Shown: positions 36,979 to 45,910, counted from the first letter of the stretch. The stretch is DNA of 53,467 nucleotides from Nocardia altamirensis NBRC 108246 (GCF_001612685.1 NZ_BDAY01000087.1:1-53467), one strand, 5' to 3'. Notes: generated from the sequence alone by a model not told the origin. Numbers and translations: made by a program.

Positions 36979-37901
36979 TGCGCATAGTCTTCGCGGGCAC
37001 CCCTGAGCCTGCTGTGCCGTCGCTGCGGCGGCTCCTTGCCTCCACACGGCACGAGGTGATCGCCGTGGTGACCAGGCCCGACGCCGTCGCAGGCCGCGGG
37101 CGCAAGGTGACGAGGTCGCCGGTCGGGCTGCTGGCCGACGAGCACGGCATCCCCGTGCTGACGCCGCGCCGCCCCGCCGAGCCCGAATTCATCGAGCAGC
37201 TCACGGCATTGGCGCCGGACTGCTGCCCGGTCGTCGCGTACGGCGCGCTGCTGCCGCAACGCGTGCTCGACATTCCTCGATTCGGCTGGATCAACCTGCA
37301 CTTCTCGCTGCTGCCTGCCTGGCGCGGTGCGGCGCCGGTGCAGGCCGCGATCAATGCGGGCGACGAGATCACCGGCGCCGCCACCTTCTTGATCGAGGCC
37401 GGGCTCGACACCGGTCCGGTCTTCGGCACGGTGACCGAGAAGATCGCTGTCACCGACACCGCAGGCGGGCTGCTCGAACGGCTCGCCGACAGCGGCGCCC
37501 GGCTGCTCGAGACGACGCTCGACGGCGTGGAAGATGGGACGCTGCACGCGGTTCCACAGTCCACCGACGGTGTCTCGCATGCGCCGAAGGTCACCGCCGA
37601 GGCCGCGCACATCCGCTGGGATCAGCCCGCACTGGCCATCAGCCGCCGAATCCGCGCGGTCACCCCGGCTCCCGGCGCCTGGACCGAGATCGACGGCCAC
37701 CGCCTGAAACTCGGCCCGGCCGAAATGGTCGAAGAAGAACTCCCCGCCTGGACCATCGAGGTCCGCAAATCCGGCGTCTACGTCGGTACCGCCACCACCG
37801 CCCTGCGCCTGAACCAGGTTCAGCCGCAAGGAAAACGGATGATGGCAGCGCTCGACTGGGCTCGCGGCGCCCGACTGCAGCCTGGTGCGGTGTTCGCGTG
37901 A
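36978..37901 (+). CDS. fmt: Methionyl-tRNA formyltransferase
   Basis: A 307-residue enzyme that formylates initiator Met-tRNA, the partner of def. VFAGTPEPAVPSLRRL opens the Rossmann-like domain, and INLHFSLLPAWRGAAPVQ (about 105-122) holds the catalytic Asn-His and the SLLP folate motif. The C-terminal tRNA-binding domain is present. The ATG overlaps the def stop (TGATG). Its stop overlaps the GTG of a doubtful 117-codon ORF. Confidence 0.95.
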   Translation: MRIVFAGTPEPAVPSLRRLLASTRHEVIAVVTRPDAVAGRGRKVTRSPVGLLADEHGIPVLTPRRPAEPEFIEQLTALAPDCCPVVAYGALLPQRVLDIPRFGWINLHFSLLPAWRGAAPVQAAINAGDEITGAATFLIEAGLDTGPVFGTVTEKIAVTDTAGGLLERLADSGARLLETTLDGVEDGTLHAVPQSTDGVSHAPKVTAEAAHIRWDQPALAISRRIRAVTPAPGAWTEIDGHRLKLGPAEMVEEELPAWTIEVRKSGVYVGTATTALRLNQVQPQGKRMMAALDWARGARLQPGAVFA

Positions 37902-38251
37902 CGATCCTCGATCGTCGGCAATACCCAACTCGGGCGCAGAGTTCGGCGGCGTGCGCGATTGCTGGGCGTGTGTCGTGTGCAGTGTCGGCGACCGCACCGC
38001 GGGGGAGTTCAGCTACGCGGCGCGGTGTCGCCGCCGCCAGCGGTGACCGTGCGGCCGGTTCGGGCCGACGCCGTCTCTCGGCGCAGCTAGCCGGCGCCCG
38101 CAGTTGTGCGGTGGGCCTGGTGCTGGACACGCAAACCTTTGTCCGTGGCGATGCGCCGCGACCCCAACGAGAGTGGTGGAGCATGACAGCACGGCGCACG
38201 ATGGCGTTGATCGACCAGGTTGGCGCCGACTCCGGTGTGGTGGTCGCATGA
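37898..38251 (+). CDS. Doubtful ORF bridging fmt and rsmB
   Basis: A 117-residue frame that starts GTG in the fmt stop (GTGA) and ends TGA in the rsmB start (ATGA), the overlap pattern of real operon genes here. The product is Ala/Arg/Ser-rich with no recognisable domain, and third-position GC is only about 70 percent by my count, low for this region. It may be a real but fast-evolving gene, or filler between genes. Without it, 37902-38247 is a 346-bp gap with nothing else visible. Confidence 0.3.
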   Translation: MTILDRRQYPTRAQSSAACAIAGRVSCAVSATAPRGSSATRRGVAAASGDRAAGSGRRRLSAQLAGARSCAVGLVLDTQTFVRGDAPRPQREWWSMTARRTMALIDQVGADSGVVVA

Positions 38252-40341
38252 CGTCCCCGGAGGACAAGCGCGGCAACGAGTCCCGCGGTTCTGGCAGTGA
38301 TCGCACCGCCGATGCCGGGCGTGCGAACGGTGTCCGAAAGGGCGCTGCCCGCGCGGGGCAATCTGCACGCGGTGCGAACGCCGGTGGACGGACCGATGCG
38401 GTCCGCCGGTCCGGCGCCGAGAGCCAGCGCGCCACACAGGGTGGTCGGGCGGCCAGTGGTCGACCCGACAACGCCAATCAACGCTCCGCACAGGGCAGTT
38501 CCCGGTCGACTGATCGACGCTCAGGGGGAAGTCAGCGCCCCGCACAGGATGCCCGAGGCGACAATTCGCGGTCCGGCAACACAAGCGATCGTTTCGTGCG
38601 CGCCGATCGGCCGCGCAATGGCAAGTCCGGCGCAGCGAGTCAGGGCTCCGCGCAGGGTGGTTCACGTTCGGCCGATCGCTCTTCGGGGCGTTCCGGCTCG
38701 GCGCAGAGTGGTCGAGTGAGCGGCCCACGGGATGAGGCGGCGGGTCAGCGTTCGGCGCGGGCCGGTTCGGGTACTGCGGGTCAGGGTCGCTCGGGCTCGG
38801 GTCAGCGTTCGGCGCAGGGTGATTCGCGTTCGGGTGATCGGGCCGGTTCGGGCGGAGCGGGCCAGGGGCGTTCGGATTCGGATCAGCGTTCGGCGCAGGG
38901 TGGGTCGCGTTCGGCTGATCGGAGTGCGGGGCGGGGGGCTGTTGCGGCGAAACGGGGTGGGGTGGCGAAGGATCGGGGGGTCGGGGCTGCGCGGGGGCGT
39001 GGTGGGGCGGAGGAGGGTGATGGTCCTCGGTTGGTGGCGCGGGATGTGCTGCGGGCGGTGCGGGAGCGGGATGCTTACGCGAACCTGGTGCTGCCTGGGC
39101 TGCTGAAGGATCGGCGGATTTCCGGGCGCGATGCGGCGTTGGCGACCGAGCTGGCGTACGGGGCGTGCCGGTCGCTCGGGTTGCTCGATGCGGTGATCGA
39201 GGCGGGGGCGGGGCGGCCGATCGCGGAGATCGACGGGCCGTTGCTGGATGTGTTGCGGCTCGGGGCGTATCAGCTGCTGCGGACTCGGATCGGGGCGCAC
39301 GCGGCGGTGGACACCTCGGTGGCGTTGGCGCGCACCGAGTTCGGTGCGGGCAAAGCGGGATTCGTGAACGCGGTGCTGCGGCGTGCAGGGGAGAAGACCG
39401 TCGAGGAGTGGGTCGAGGCGTTGGCGCCGCGGGATCCGGTGGGGCGGTTGGCTTTCGAGTTCGCGCACCCGGTGTGGATCGCGCAGGCGTTCGCCGATGC
39501 GCTCGGTGCGCGGGCGGGGGAGTTGCACGATGCGCTGGCCGCCGATGACGCGCGCCCTGCCGTGCATCTGGTTGCTCGGCCCGGCGACATCACCGCCGAG
39601 GAATTAGCGCTGGTGACCGGCGGTGAAGAAGGCAGATGGTCGCCCTACGCGGTCTACCTCGACGGCGGCGACCCAGGCAAACTCGAACCGGTGCGCGACG
39701 GTATGGCGGGCGTGCAGGACGAAGGCAGCCAACTGGTGGCGCTCGCGCTGACCCGCGCGCCACTCAACGGACCAGACGGCGGGCGCTGGCTCGACCTGTG
39801 TGCCGGACCGGGCGGAAAGGCCGCACTCCTCGGCGCACTCGCAGGAATCGACGGTTACCGCGTCGACGCCGTCGAACCTGCCGAACACCGCGCCGAACTC
39901 GTCCGCAAGTCCGTCAACGGCCTGCCCGTCGACGTGCATGTGACCGACGGCCGCACCAGCGGCCTGACTCCCGGCTACGACCGCATCCTGGTCGACGCTC
40001 CGTGCACCGGCCTCGGCGCGCTCCGCCGCCGACCCGAAGCGCGCTGGCGTCGCACCCCCGCCGACGTCGCCGAGCTCGTCACCTTGCAACGCGAATTACT
40101 CACCGCCGCATGGGATCTCCTGCGCCCCGGCGGGGTTCTCCTGTATTCCACCTGCTCCCCGCACCTTCCGGAAACGGTGGCCGTCGTTGCCGACGCCGTC
40201 CGCCGCACCGGCGCGGAACAGCTGGACACCAGGGAGCTCCTCCCCGGCGTCACCGATATCGGCGACGGTCCCACCGTCCAACTGTGGCCACACCGCCACG
40301 GCACCGACGCGATGTTCATGGCCGCTCTTCGCAAGCCGTGA
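38248..40341 (+). CDS. rsmB: 16S rRNA cytosine-5 methyltransferase with a long disordered N-terminus
   Basis: A 697-residue protein, against about 430-480 in most species. Residues 1-255 are low complexity, rich in Arg, Ser, Gly, Gln and Ala, with repeated units such as QRSAQGGSRSADR. A NusB-like RNA-binding domain follows (about 258-400), then the Rossmann methyltransferase with the SAM site LDLCAGPGGKAALLGAL (about 515), VDAPCTGLGALRRRP (about 580) and the second catalytic Cys in YSTCSPHLPE (about 633). It methylates C967 of 16S rRNA (E. coli numbering). The ATG overlaps the preceding ORF by 4 nt. A hairpin follows the stop. Confidence 0.92.
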   Translation: MTSPEDKRGNESRGSGSDRTADAGRANGVRKGAARAGQSARGANAGGRTDAVRRSGAESQRATQGGRAASGRPDNANQRSAQGSSRSTDRRSGGSQRPAQDARGDNSRSGNTSDRFVRADRPRNGKSGAASQGSAQGGSRSADRSSGRSGSAQSGRVSGPRDEAAGQRSARAGSGTAGQGRSGSGQRSAQGDSRSGDRAGSGGAGQGRSDSDQRSAQGGSRSADRSAGRGAVAAKRGGVAKDRGVGAARGRGGAEEGDGPRLVARDVLRAVRERDAYANLVLPGLLKDRRISGRDAALATELAYGACRSLGLLDAVIEAGAGRPIAEIDGPLLDVLRLGAYQLLRTRIGAHAAVDTSVALARTEFGAGKAGFVNAVLRRAGEKTVEEWVEALAPRDPVGRLAFEFAHPVWIAQAFADALGARAGELHDALAADDARPAVHLVARPGDITAEELALVTGGEEGRWSPYAVYLDGGDPGKLEPVRDGMAGVQDEGSQLVALALTRAPLNGPDGGRWLDLCAGPGGKAALLGALAGIDGYRVDAVEPAEHRAELVRKSVNGLPVDVHVTDGRTSGLTPGYDRILVDAPCTGLGALRRRPEARWRRTPADVAELVTLQRELLTAAWDLLRPGGVLLYSTCSPHLPETVAVVADAVRRTGAEQLDTRELLPGVTDIGDGPTVQLWPHRHGTDAMFMAALRKP

Positions 40342-40364
40342 CCCGCGGTACACCGAGAGCGCGT

Positions 40365-40395
40365 CGGTAGTCACAGCCGCATGCTGTGACTACCG
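40365..40395. terminator. Hairpin downstream of rsmB
   Basis: CGGTAGTCACAGC (40365-40377) and GCTGTGACTACCG (40383-40395) form a perfect 13-bp stem with a 5-nt loop, 24 bp after the rsmB stop. There is no T tract. It may serve transcripts from both convergent sides. Confidence 0.75.
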
Positions 40396-40561
40396 AGCGC
40401 CGTCTCCGAGGCGGCTGGCAACCACCGGCCCGGCGGCGTTGCGAACGGTTTCGGTGACAAGCGCTCATCCGCGGTCGAGCATGTTGTGGCAGAGCAGTTT
40501 TCGTCGAGGTCAGTGTCGATCCACAGCATGACCTCGGGCAGGCGCGCCGTGGGGCCTGCGG

Positions 40562-41710
40562 TCAGGACGCGGCACACATCGCGGTCTCGAACGCCTTCAT
40601 CATCGCGTTGTCGGTGTGCGGACTGCTGTCGACGGCCGTCTGGTTGAGCGTCACCACCACCGCACGGCCGTCGGAGGTGACGCCGTTGTACGTGGTGAAA
40701 CCCGGGACTGTGCCGCTGCTTCCCCACACCTCCTTGCCGCATGACACCGATCTGGGGGCGAGACCGAGGCCGTACGGCCTGTTGTTTCGGTTGGTCAGCG
40801 GCACAAGGCTGCGCTTCATCTCGTCCAATTGTGCTTGCGGTAAAAGCTTTCCGCCGAGCAGAGCGGTGAAGAACCGGTTCACCTCGGCACCGGTCGACAC
40901 CATCGCGCCCGCCGCTCCGTAGAGGGACGTGTCCATATCGGTGTACTCGATGTGCTGATTGCTGAATTCGAGATACCCCGACGGATGCGGTCCGCGCAGC
41001 GCGGTTTCACCGGCCGCCGGATAGTAGGTCGCCTGCAGCCCGAGCGGCTCGATGATGCGGCGCGTGATCGCCACGTCCACAGGCTGCCCGGTCACCCGCT
41101 CGATCACCAATCCAGCGATCAGGTAGTTGATGTTGTTGTATTCCGCCTGCGCGCCCGGCGCGAAGTGCGGCGGCAACGCCAGTACCCGGCGGACGAGATC
41201 GGCGGTGTCGAACCGTCGCCACCGGTTCAGAATCTCGCCCGTCTCCGGGGCGGGCAGATCGGTGTGGCTAGCCAGACCGCTGGTGTGCTGCAACAAGTTC
41301 CGTACCAGGATGCTGTCGTTACCGTTGCCCGGCAGCACGCCGGGCAGGTATCGCTCCACCGGAACGTCGAGTTCCACCTTCCCCTCGGCGACCAGTTGCA
41401 GCAGTACCGTGGCCGTGAACGACTTGGTGACGCTGCCGATCCGGACCCGCCCGTCGTCGGGGAATCGGGCACCGGTGGCGATATCGCCGACGCCCGCAGC
41501 GGCCGTCCAGTCCCGCCCCTGCTCGCTGACCACGACCTGAACTCCGGGCACCCCTGCCCGCACCACGGCATCCAACGCCTGCATGACCTCTGCGCGACCC
41601 GATTCCGTTGGTTCCGAATTCGCATAGACGCCATAGGAGTTCATTGCGATCATGCTTACGGTCGCGCCGAGCAGGACCGTGCGTTCCAGCACACGCCGAA
41701 ACGGGCTCAT
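40562..41710 (-). CDS. Secreted serine hydrolase, class C beta-lactamase / DD-peptidase family
   Basis: A 382-residue protein with an N-terminal hydrophobic export segment (VLLGATVSMIAMNSYGVYA). The SxxK nucleophile is Ser93-Lys96 (GSVTKS) and the YxN motif is Tyr191-Asn193. The third motif, HTG in the R61 DD-peptidase, reads GSSGTV (330-335), with Ser331 in place of His. Expected activity is D-alanyl-D-alanine carboxypeptidase or esterase on the cell surface. The ATG at 41710 is used. No beta-lactam resistance can be inferred. Confidence 0.87.
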   Translation of the reverse strand: MSPFRRVLERTVLLGATVSMIAMNSYGVYANSEPTESGRAEVMQALDAVVRAGVPGVQVVVSEQGRDWTAAAGVGDIATGARFPDDGRVRIGSVTKSFTATVLLQLVAEGKVELDVPVERYLPGVLPGNGNDSILVRNLLQHTSGLASHTDLPAPETGEILNRWRRFDTADLVRRVLALPPHFAPGAQAEYNNINYLIAGLVIERVTGQPVDVAITRRIIEPLGLQATYYPAAGETALRGPHPSGYLEFSNQHIEYTDMDTSLYGAAGAMVSTGAEVNRFFTALLGGKLLPQAQLDEMKRSLVPLTNRNNRPYGLGLAPRSVSCGKEVWGSSGTVPGFTTYNGVTSDGRAVVVTLNQTAVDSSPHTDNAMMKAFETAMCAAS

Positions 41711-42088
41711 ACGAGTAAATCCCTTCTCGCACTACGGATGACCTTTCGGTCCTGGCGACCGTCGACCAGGCCGATCGTCGACCAAGCGCAGGGCAGCAGT
41801 ACCGACCAGGTAGTCGCGACTGTTGGGCGGCACACGATAACAGTTTCGGTCAGCCTGCCGCGCAACAAAATACAGCCATTATGAGAGGCGCGAGCACAGT
41901 GGAATTCCGGCGATGCCATCCGGGATCTCACCGGCCGCCACGCCGAGTATCACGTCTGACGGGGGATCCGGAAAGCCGGTATTACTCGGGGATAGCCATG
42001 GCTATGGCGGTCGGCTAGTGGGATCGGTGGTGCGACACGGCGTGGTTGACTCCGGGAATCGGCGCCGCGGGCGAATACTCTCGCCGCC
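41711..42088. other. Divergent promoter region between serine hydrolase and HD genes
   Basis: No gene is visible in these 378 bp. They should hold promoters for both flanking genes. ATAGCCATGGCTAT (41992-42005) is a perfect 14-bp palindrome that could be a regulator site. GAATACTCT just before 42089 may include a -10 for the HD gene. Confidence 0.5.
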
Positions 42089-42724
42089 ATGGAATTCTCC
42101 CTGGATCTGCCGTCCAGCTCGCTCGCCGATGCGGTTATGGCGATCGTGTGGAGCTCCCTGCCGGAGCCGATCGTCAACCACAGTGTGCGTAGCTTCCTGT
42201 TCGCTGAACTGCTTGCCAAGCATCGAGGGCTGATCGACGACCCGGAGTACGACCGCGAGTTGGTGTTCGTGGCCTCGGTGCTGCACGACCTCGGGACCGG
42301 GAAGCGGGCGCCGGGTAAGGCGCGGTTCGAAGTCGAAGGCGCGGATATGGCCGCGGCGCTGCTGACCACGCACGGGTTGCCGGCCGTCGACGTCGATCGG
42401 GTGTGGGAAGCGATCGCCTTTCACACCTCGGAGGGCATTGCCGAGCGATGCGGTCTGCTGCCGTATCTGACGGCAGAGGGCAGCAAGATGGACATCGGGT
42501 ACAACGCGGAGGTCACCGACGAATACCAGGAGGCGATCCACGCGGCCTACCCGCGGTTGAACATGGTGAAGGTGCTCACCGACGCGATCGTCGACCACGC
42601 CCGCCGCTCGGCGGCCAGCGCCCCGATCTTCTCCCTCGGCAGTCTGCTCTTCAAAGAGCGCCAGGCCACCGGCGTCACCGAGCTGGAACTGCTGACCGCC
42701 GGTGTGTCTCCTTGGGGCGAATAG
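42089..42724 (+). CDS. HD-domain hydrolase
   Basis: A 211-residue protein. NHSVRSFLFAELL (His31), VASVLHDLGTG (His66-Asp67) and AFHTSEGIAERCG supply the HD metal site, and a later Asp (DAIVDHARRS) completes it. The layout resembles HD proteins related to cyanamide hydratase and diverse nucleotide hydrolases; the substrate is unknown. The ATG at 42089 has no strong ribosome site and may be leaderless, as a possible -10 lies only about 12 bp upstream. Confidence 0.75.
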   Translation: MEFSLDLPSSSLADAVMAIVWSSLPEPIVNHSVRSFLFAELLAKHRGLIDDPEYDRELVFVASVLHDLGTGKRAPGKARFEVEGADMAAALLTTHGLPAVDVDRVWEAIAFHTSEGIAERCGLLPYLTAEGSKMDIGYNAEVTDEYQEAIHAAYPRLNMVKVLTDAIVDHARRSAASAPIFSLGSLLFKERQATGVTELELLTAGVSPWGE

Positions 42725-42858
42725 CCAGCGCCCGCCAGCCCGCGTCGTGCAAAGACGCGGGCTGCCGGCGGAGTCCGAGGACCTCGATCCCACCCCGCGA
42801 ATCGCGTCGGATTCCATTCGTCCAATCCCGCAACGACCTCCTCCTGCACACTGACCAC

Positions 42859-43209
42859 ATGGCTCTGACGTGGCAAGACGTGGTCGCCCTCGCAACCGAG
42901 CTGCCTGCCGTCGAGGAATCGACCTGGTGGCGCAGCCCGGCCCTGAAGGTCGGGGGCAAAGGATTCGGCCGCCTGCGGGACGAGGCCGAGGGTGGTCTGG
43001 CGTTGGCCTGCGACCTCGACGAGAAAGCAGCCCTGCTCGCGTCCGGCGACCCGGCGTTCTACACGACACCGCACTACGACGGTTACGGCTACATTCTCAT
43101 CGACCTGGACAAGGTCGATCCCGAGCAGCTTCGCGAATTGCTCGACGCCGCATGGTGGCTCACCGCTCCGGCGAAGATCCGCAAACAGCGTGCACCGCAA
43201 CCGGATTGA
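42859..43209 (+). CDS. MmcQ/YjbR-family protein
   Basis: A 116-residue protein. TWQDVVALATELPAVEEST is the typical N-terminal helix, WWRSPALKVGGKGFGRL the next strand pair, and a basic tail ends it. The family has a CyaY-like fold and probably binds DNA or protein; no enzymatic activity is established. The ATG at 42859 is the first sensible start. It converges with sigF, with 6 bp between stops. Confidence 0.85.
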   Translation: MALTWQDVVALATELPAVEESTWWRSPALKVGGKGFGRLRDEAEGGLALACDLDEKAALLASGDPAFYTTPHYDGYGYILIDLDKVDPEQLRELLDAAWWLTAPAKIRKQRAPQPD

Positions 43210-43215
43210 GCTGCA

Positions 43216-44139
43216 CTATTCCCGGCTGGATTGATCCCGCAGCCGAGCAAGGGTTTTCGCGAGGATGCGGGACACGTGCATCTGCGAGATGCCCATCTGC
43301 TGGGCGATCTGGGTCTGCGTCATGGATTCGAAGAACCGCATGGTGAGGATCCGGCGTTCGCGTTCGGGCAGGCCCGCCAGCAGCGGGCGAATCGCGACAT
43401 ACTCCTCGACCCGGTCGAATTGGGTCTCCTCCTCGCCGAGGGTGTCCAGCAGCGAGGCGTCGGTGTCGCGGCCGAGCGTGGCCGCGTCGATGGAACTGGG
43501 CTGATAGGCGTTGCCCGCGATGACCGCCTGGGTCACCTCGTCCGGGTCGACGTCGAGTTCGGCGGCGATCTCCTTCGCGGTCGGCGATCGGCCGAGGCGC
43601 TGCGACAGCGCATCGATCGCCGCGCCGATGCGCAGGTGAGTTTCCTTGACCCGCCGCGGCACTCGCATCGCCCAGGTGTTGTCGCGGAAGTAGCGACGGA
43701 CCTCGCCCATGATGGTCGGCACCGCGAACGACAGGAAGTTGGAACCGCGTTCCACGTCGAAACGGTCGACCGCGTGCACCAATCCGACGCGTGCCACCTG
43801 TGTGAGATCGTCGAACGGCTCACCGCGCCCACTGAATTTGCGCGCGATGTGATCGGCCAGCGGAATGCAACGGCTGATCAATTCGGCGCGCAGAGCGGTG
43901 TGCCGCGCCGTGCCAGGCGTAGTCGAACGCAACTGCCCGAAGAGCAACCCGAGGTCGTCGTAACTGGCGACCGTCCTTACGGCCTCCAGGGTTTCGGTTT
44001 CCTCCGCAGCGTCTGCTTCGGTGACGCTCTCCGCATCCTCGGTGACGCTCTCCGCGTCCTCGGTGCCGTCCCCGGCATCCGCTGTGACGGTATCGCTGTC
44101 GTCTCGCTCGGGCTCGAACACGGTGTCCTCGTCTGCCAC
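43216..44139 (-). CDS. sigF: RNA polymerase sigma factor of the SigF/SigB group
   Basis: A 307-residue group 3 sigma factor. Region 2 includes FDDLTQVARVGLVHAVDRFD and FLSFAVPTIMGEVRRYFRD; region 3 includes VPRRVKETHLRIG; region 4 holds the helix-turn-helix MTQTQIAQQMGISQMHVSRIL. An acidic N-terminal tail (about 1-50), with a duplicated EDAESVT, precedes region 1.2. It directs stress or stationary-phase transcription. GTG start overlapping the anti-sigma stop by one base, as in usfX-sigF of mycobacteria. Confidence 0.93.
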   Translation of the reverse strand: MADEDTVFEPERDDSDTVTADAGDGTEDAESVTEDAESVTEADAAEETETLEAVRTVASYDDLGLLFGQLRSTTPGTARHTALRAELISRCIPLADHIARKFSGRGEPFDDLTQVARVGLVHAVDRFDVERGSNFLSFAVPTIMGEVRRYFRDNTWAMRVPRRVKETHLRIGAAIDALSQRLGRSPTAKEIAAELDVDPDEVTQAVIAGNAYQPSSIDAATLGRDTDASLLDTLGEEETQFDRVEEYVAIRPLLAGLPERERRILTMRFFESMTQTQIAQQMGISQMHVSRILAKTLARLRDQSSRE

Positions 44140-44561
44140 TACGCTTTCCCCCGGACCCGACGGAACTCGACCGTCGTCGGATATCCGGAAACTGACGAAT
44201 CGAACGAATCCTGCGTCGCCTGCACCTCATCGGTGAGCGTACGCAACACGTGCCAGCCGAAACTGCGCTGATCGGGTAAGCCCGCCTTGGCGGCGATGCC
44301 ACTGACCCGGACCAGCAGCTCGGTCTCCCCGACGGTGAATCGACAGTTCAGGCTGGTGTCGGGTCCGGCGACAGCGATCAGTGTCGAGCAGACCTCGTCG
44401 ACGGCAAGCCGAATGTCGGCGACCTCGTCCAGCGTGAAATCGCTTAGTAGGACGAGAGTTTCGGCGAGCCCACGAACGATGGGCAGCTGTGTGACCGATG
44501 CGGCCACCCGAATCTCCACCGGGGTGCTGTACAGCCCCTGTTCCGCCGATATGTTGATCAC
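44139..44561 (-). CDS. Anti-sigma factor, RsbW/UsfX type
   Basis: A protein of about 140 residues with the GHKL kinase-like fold of anti-sigma-B/F factors: LPIVRGLAETLVLLSDFTLD, N-box LAVDEVCSTLI and a C-terminal GWHVLRTLTDEV. It should sequester the downstream SigF until an anti-anti-sigma binds; no rsbV-like gene is adjacent. GTG 44561 (VINISAEQG) is chosen because a SigF-like promoter places transcription start just upstream; an earlier TTG at 44594 would lie inside that promoter. Confidence 0.85.
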   Translation of the reverse strand: MINISAEQGLYSTPVEIRVAASVTQLPIVRGLAETLVLLSDFTLDEVADIRLAVDEVCSTLIAVAGPDTSLNCRFTVGETELLVRVSGIAAKAGLPDQRSFGWHVLRTLTDEVQATQDSFDSSVSGYPTTVEFRRVRGKA

Positions 44562-44572
44562 CCTATGCAGGC

Positions 44573-44596
44573 TACCCACTCCGGCGCTGGACAACC
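44573..44596 (-). promoter_or_regulatory. SigF-type promoter candidate before rsbW-sigF
   Basis: Read leftward, GGTT (44596-44593) and GGGTA (44577-44573) are separated by 15 nt, matching the GTTT/GGGTA pattern of SigF/SigB promoters. Transcription would start near 44565, just before the GTG at 44561, giving a nearly leaderless, autoregulated transcript. Confidence 0.5.
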
Positions 44597-44621
44597 CTCA
44601 CTACCGATAGACTGCGGCGTT

Positions 44622-45314
44622 GTGTCCACCCCGACTTATGCGCGCCCGGCCGCCCCCATGATCGCTCCCTCCATCCTCTCCGCCGACTTCGCGCACCTCG
44701 CGGACGAGGCACAGAAGGTGGCGACCGCCGACTGGTTGCACGTCGATGTGATGGACGCGCATTTCGTGCCGAACCTGACGTTGGGGCTGCCCGTCGTGGA
44801 AAGCCTGTTGAAGGCGACCGACATTCCGCTGGACTGCCATCTGATGATCGACAACCCGGGTCGCTGGGCGCCGCCGTACGCGGAGGCGGGTGCACACAAT
44901 GTGACGTTTCACGCGGAGGCGACCGATGACCCGGTTGCGGTGGCGCGCGATATTCGCGCGGCCGGCGCGAAGGCGGGCCTGTCGGTGAAGCCGAATACGC
45001 CGATCGAGCCGTACCTGGAGATTCTGAAGGACTTCGACACGCTGCTGGTGATGAGCGTGGAGCCCGGTTTCGGCGGTCAATCGTTCATCGCCAGCGTGCT
45101 GGAGAAGGCCCGCATCGTCCGCAGGCTTGTCGACGCGGGCGAGCTGCGGTTGCTCGTCGAGATCGACGGCGGCATCAACGCCGACACCATCGAGGCGGCA
45201 GCCGAAGCGGGCATCGACTGTTTCGTCGCGGGTTCGGCGGTCTACAACACGGCAGATCCCGGTGCCACGGTCGAGGCGCTGCGCAGGCAAGCCGCTGCGG
45301 TGCGCGCCGGCTGA
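44622..45314 (+). CDS. rpe: Ribulose-phosphate 3-epimerase
   Basis: A 230-residue TIM-barrel enzyme that interconverts ribulose- and xylulose-5-phosphate. MIAPSILSADFAHLADE opens the barrel, LHVDVMDAHFVPNLT and LDCHLMIDNP carry the metal His and Asp residues, and VEIDGGINADT and VAGSAVYNT bind phosphate. GTG 44622 is used; ATG 44658 is the alternative. It is divergent from rsbW. In mycobacteria ribG/ribD follows rpe, but here it does not. Confidence 0.93.
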   Translation: MSTPTYARPAAPMIAPSILSADFAHLADEAQKVATADWLHVDVMDAHFVPNLTLGLPVVESLLKATDIPLDCHLMIDNPGRWAPPYAEAGAHNVTFHAEATDDPVAVARDIRAAGAKAGLSVKPNTPIEPYLEILKDFDTLLVMSVEPGFGGQSFIASVLEKARIVRRLVDAGELRLLVEIDGGINADTIEAAAEAGIDCFVAGSAVYNTADPGATVEALRRQAAAVRAG

Positions 45315-45439
45315 GAACGGTCACAGCGTCTGTCGGCGCTGTCGTATCAGTCGGTCATATCGGTCGAGGTCGTTCGGTCGGCGCCGTCTGAGCCGCGGCA
45401 CCGCCCGGTCTTTCCTCGTCGGCTGATCCCTGAATTCGG

Positions 45440-45910
45440 TTACAGCGCAGGCGTTTTGCGAGCTCCGACCGCGCGGGTCGCTTCGATCACCGCGGTGAGC
45501 GGCGGGCGCGACGTCGCGGCTTCCGGCGGCCGGATCCAGGTGCGGTAGCCGGTGTGCTCGTCGTCCGGCGAGGGCAGGACGACCTCGCTGCCGGTGCACG
45601 CGACGGTCGCGTACATCCGGAACAACTCGGCGGACACCGCCGCGGTGAGCGCCTCCGGCCGGTACGGCCCGGTGAGGAAGGTCCAGCGCTTGGCGCGCGG
45701 ATGATCGACGACCGGTCCCGCGATCTCGGCCTGTTCGAGCCGCTGTTGCACGCGCGCGCCGAGATCGGCGGGCATCGTGATCGCGCCATAGTGTGTGCCG
45801 ATGTGCAGCAAAATGCGGCGAGAGGTCGGGTCGATCGATGCGGGCAGGTGGAATTTACGCCGGTACTGCACGCAGCGAACCTCCAGCGTCGAATCGAGAA
45901 GAGTGGTCAC
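45440..45910 (-). CDS. Small soluble protein of unknown function
   Basis: A 156-residue protein starting GTG at 45910. It reads CVQYRRKFHLPASIDPTSR, GAITMPADLGARVQQRLE, RAKRWTFLTGPY and SEVVLPSPDDEHTGYRTWI, a regular alpha/beta pattern without a membrane segment. This looks like a conserved nocardial small-protein family, but I cannot name a domain or function. It occupies the place where ribD would be expected in mycobacterial gene order, on the opposite strand. Confidence 0.6.
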   Translation of the reverse strand: MTTLLDSTLEVRCVQYRRKFHLPASIDPTSRRILLHIGTHYGAITMPADLGARVQQRLEQAEIAGPVVDHPRAKRWTFLTGPYRPEALTAAVSAELFRMYATVACTGSEVVLPSPDDEHTGYRTWIRPPEAATSRPPLTAVIEATRAVGARKTPAL

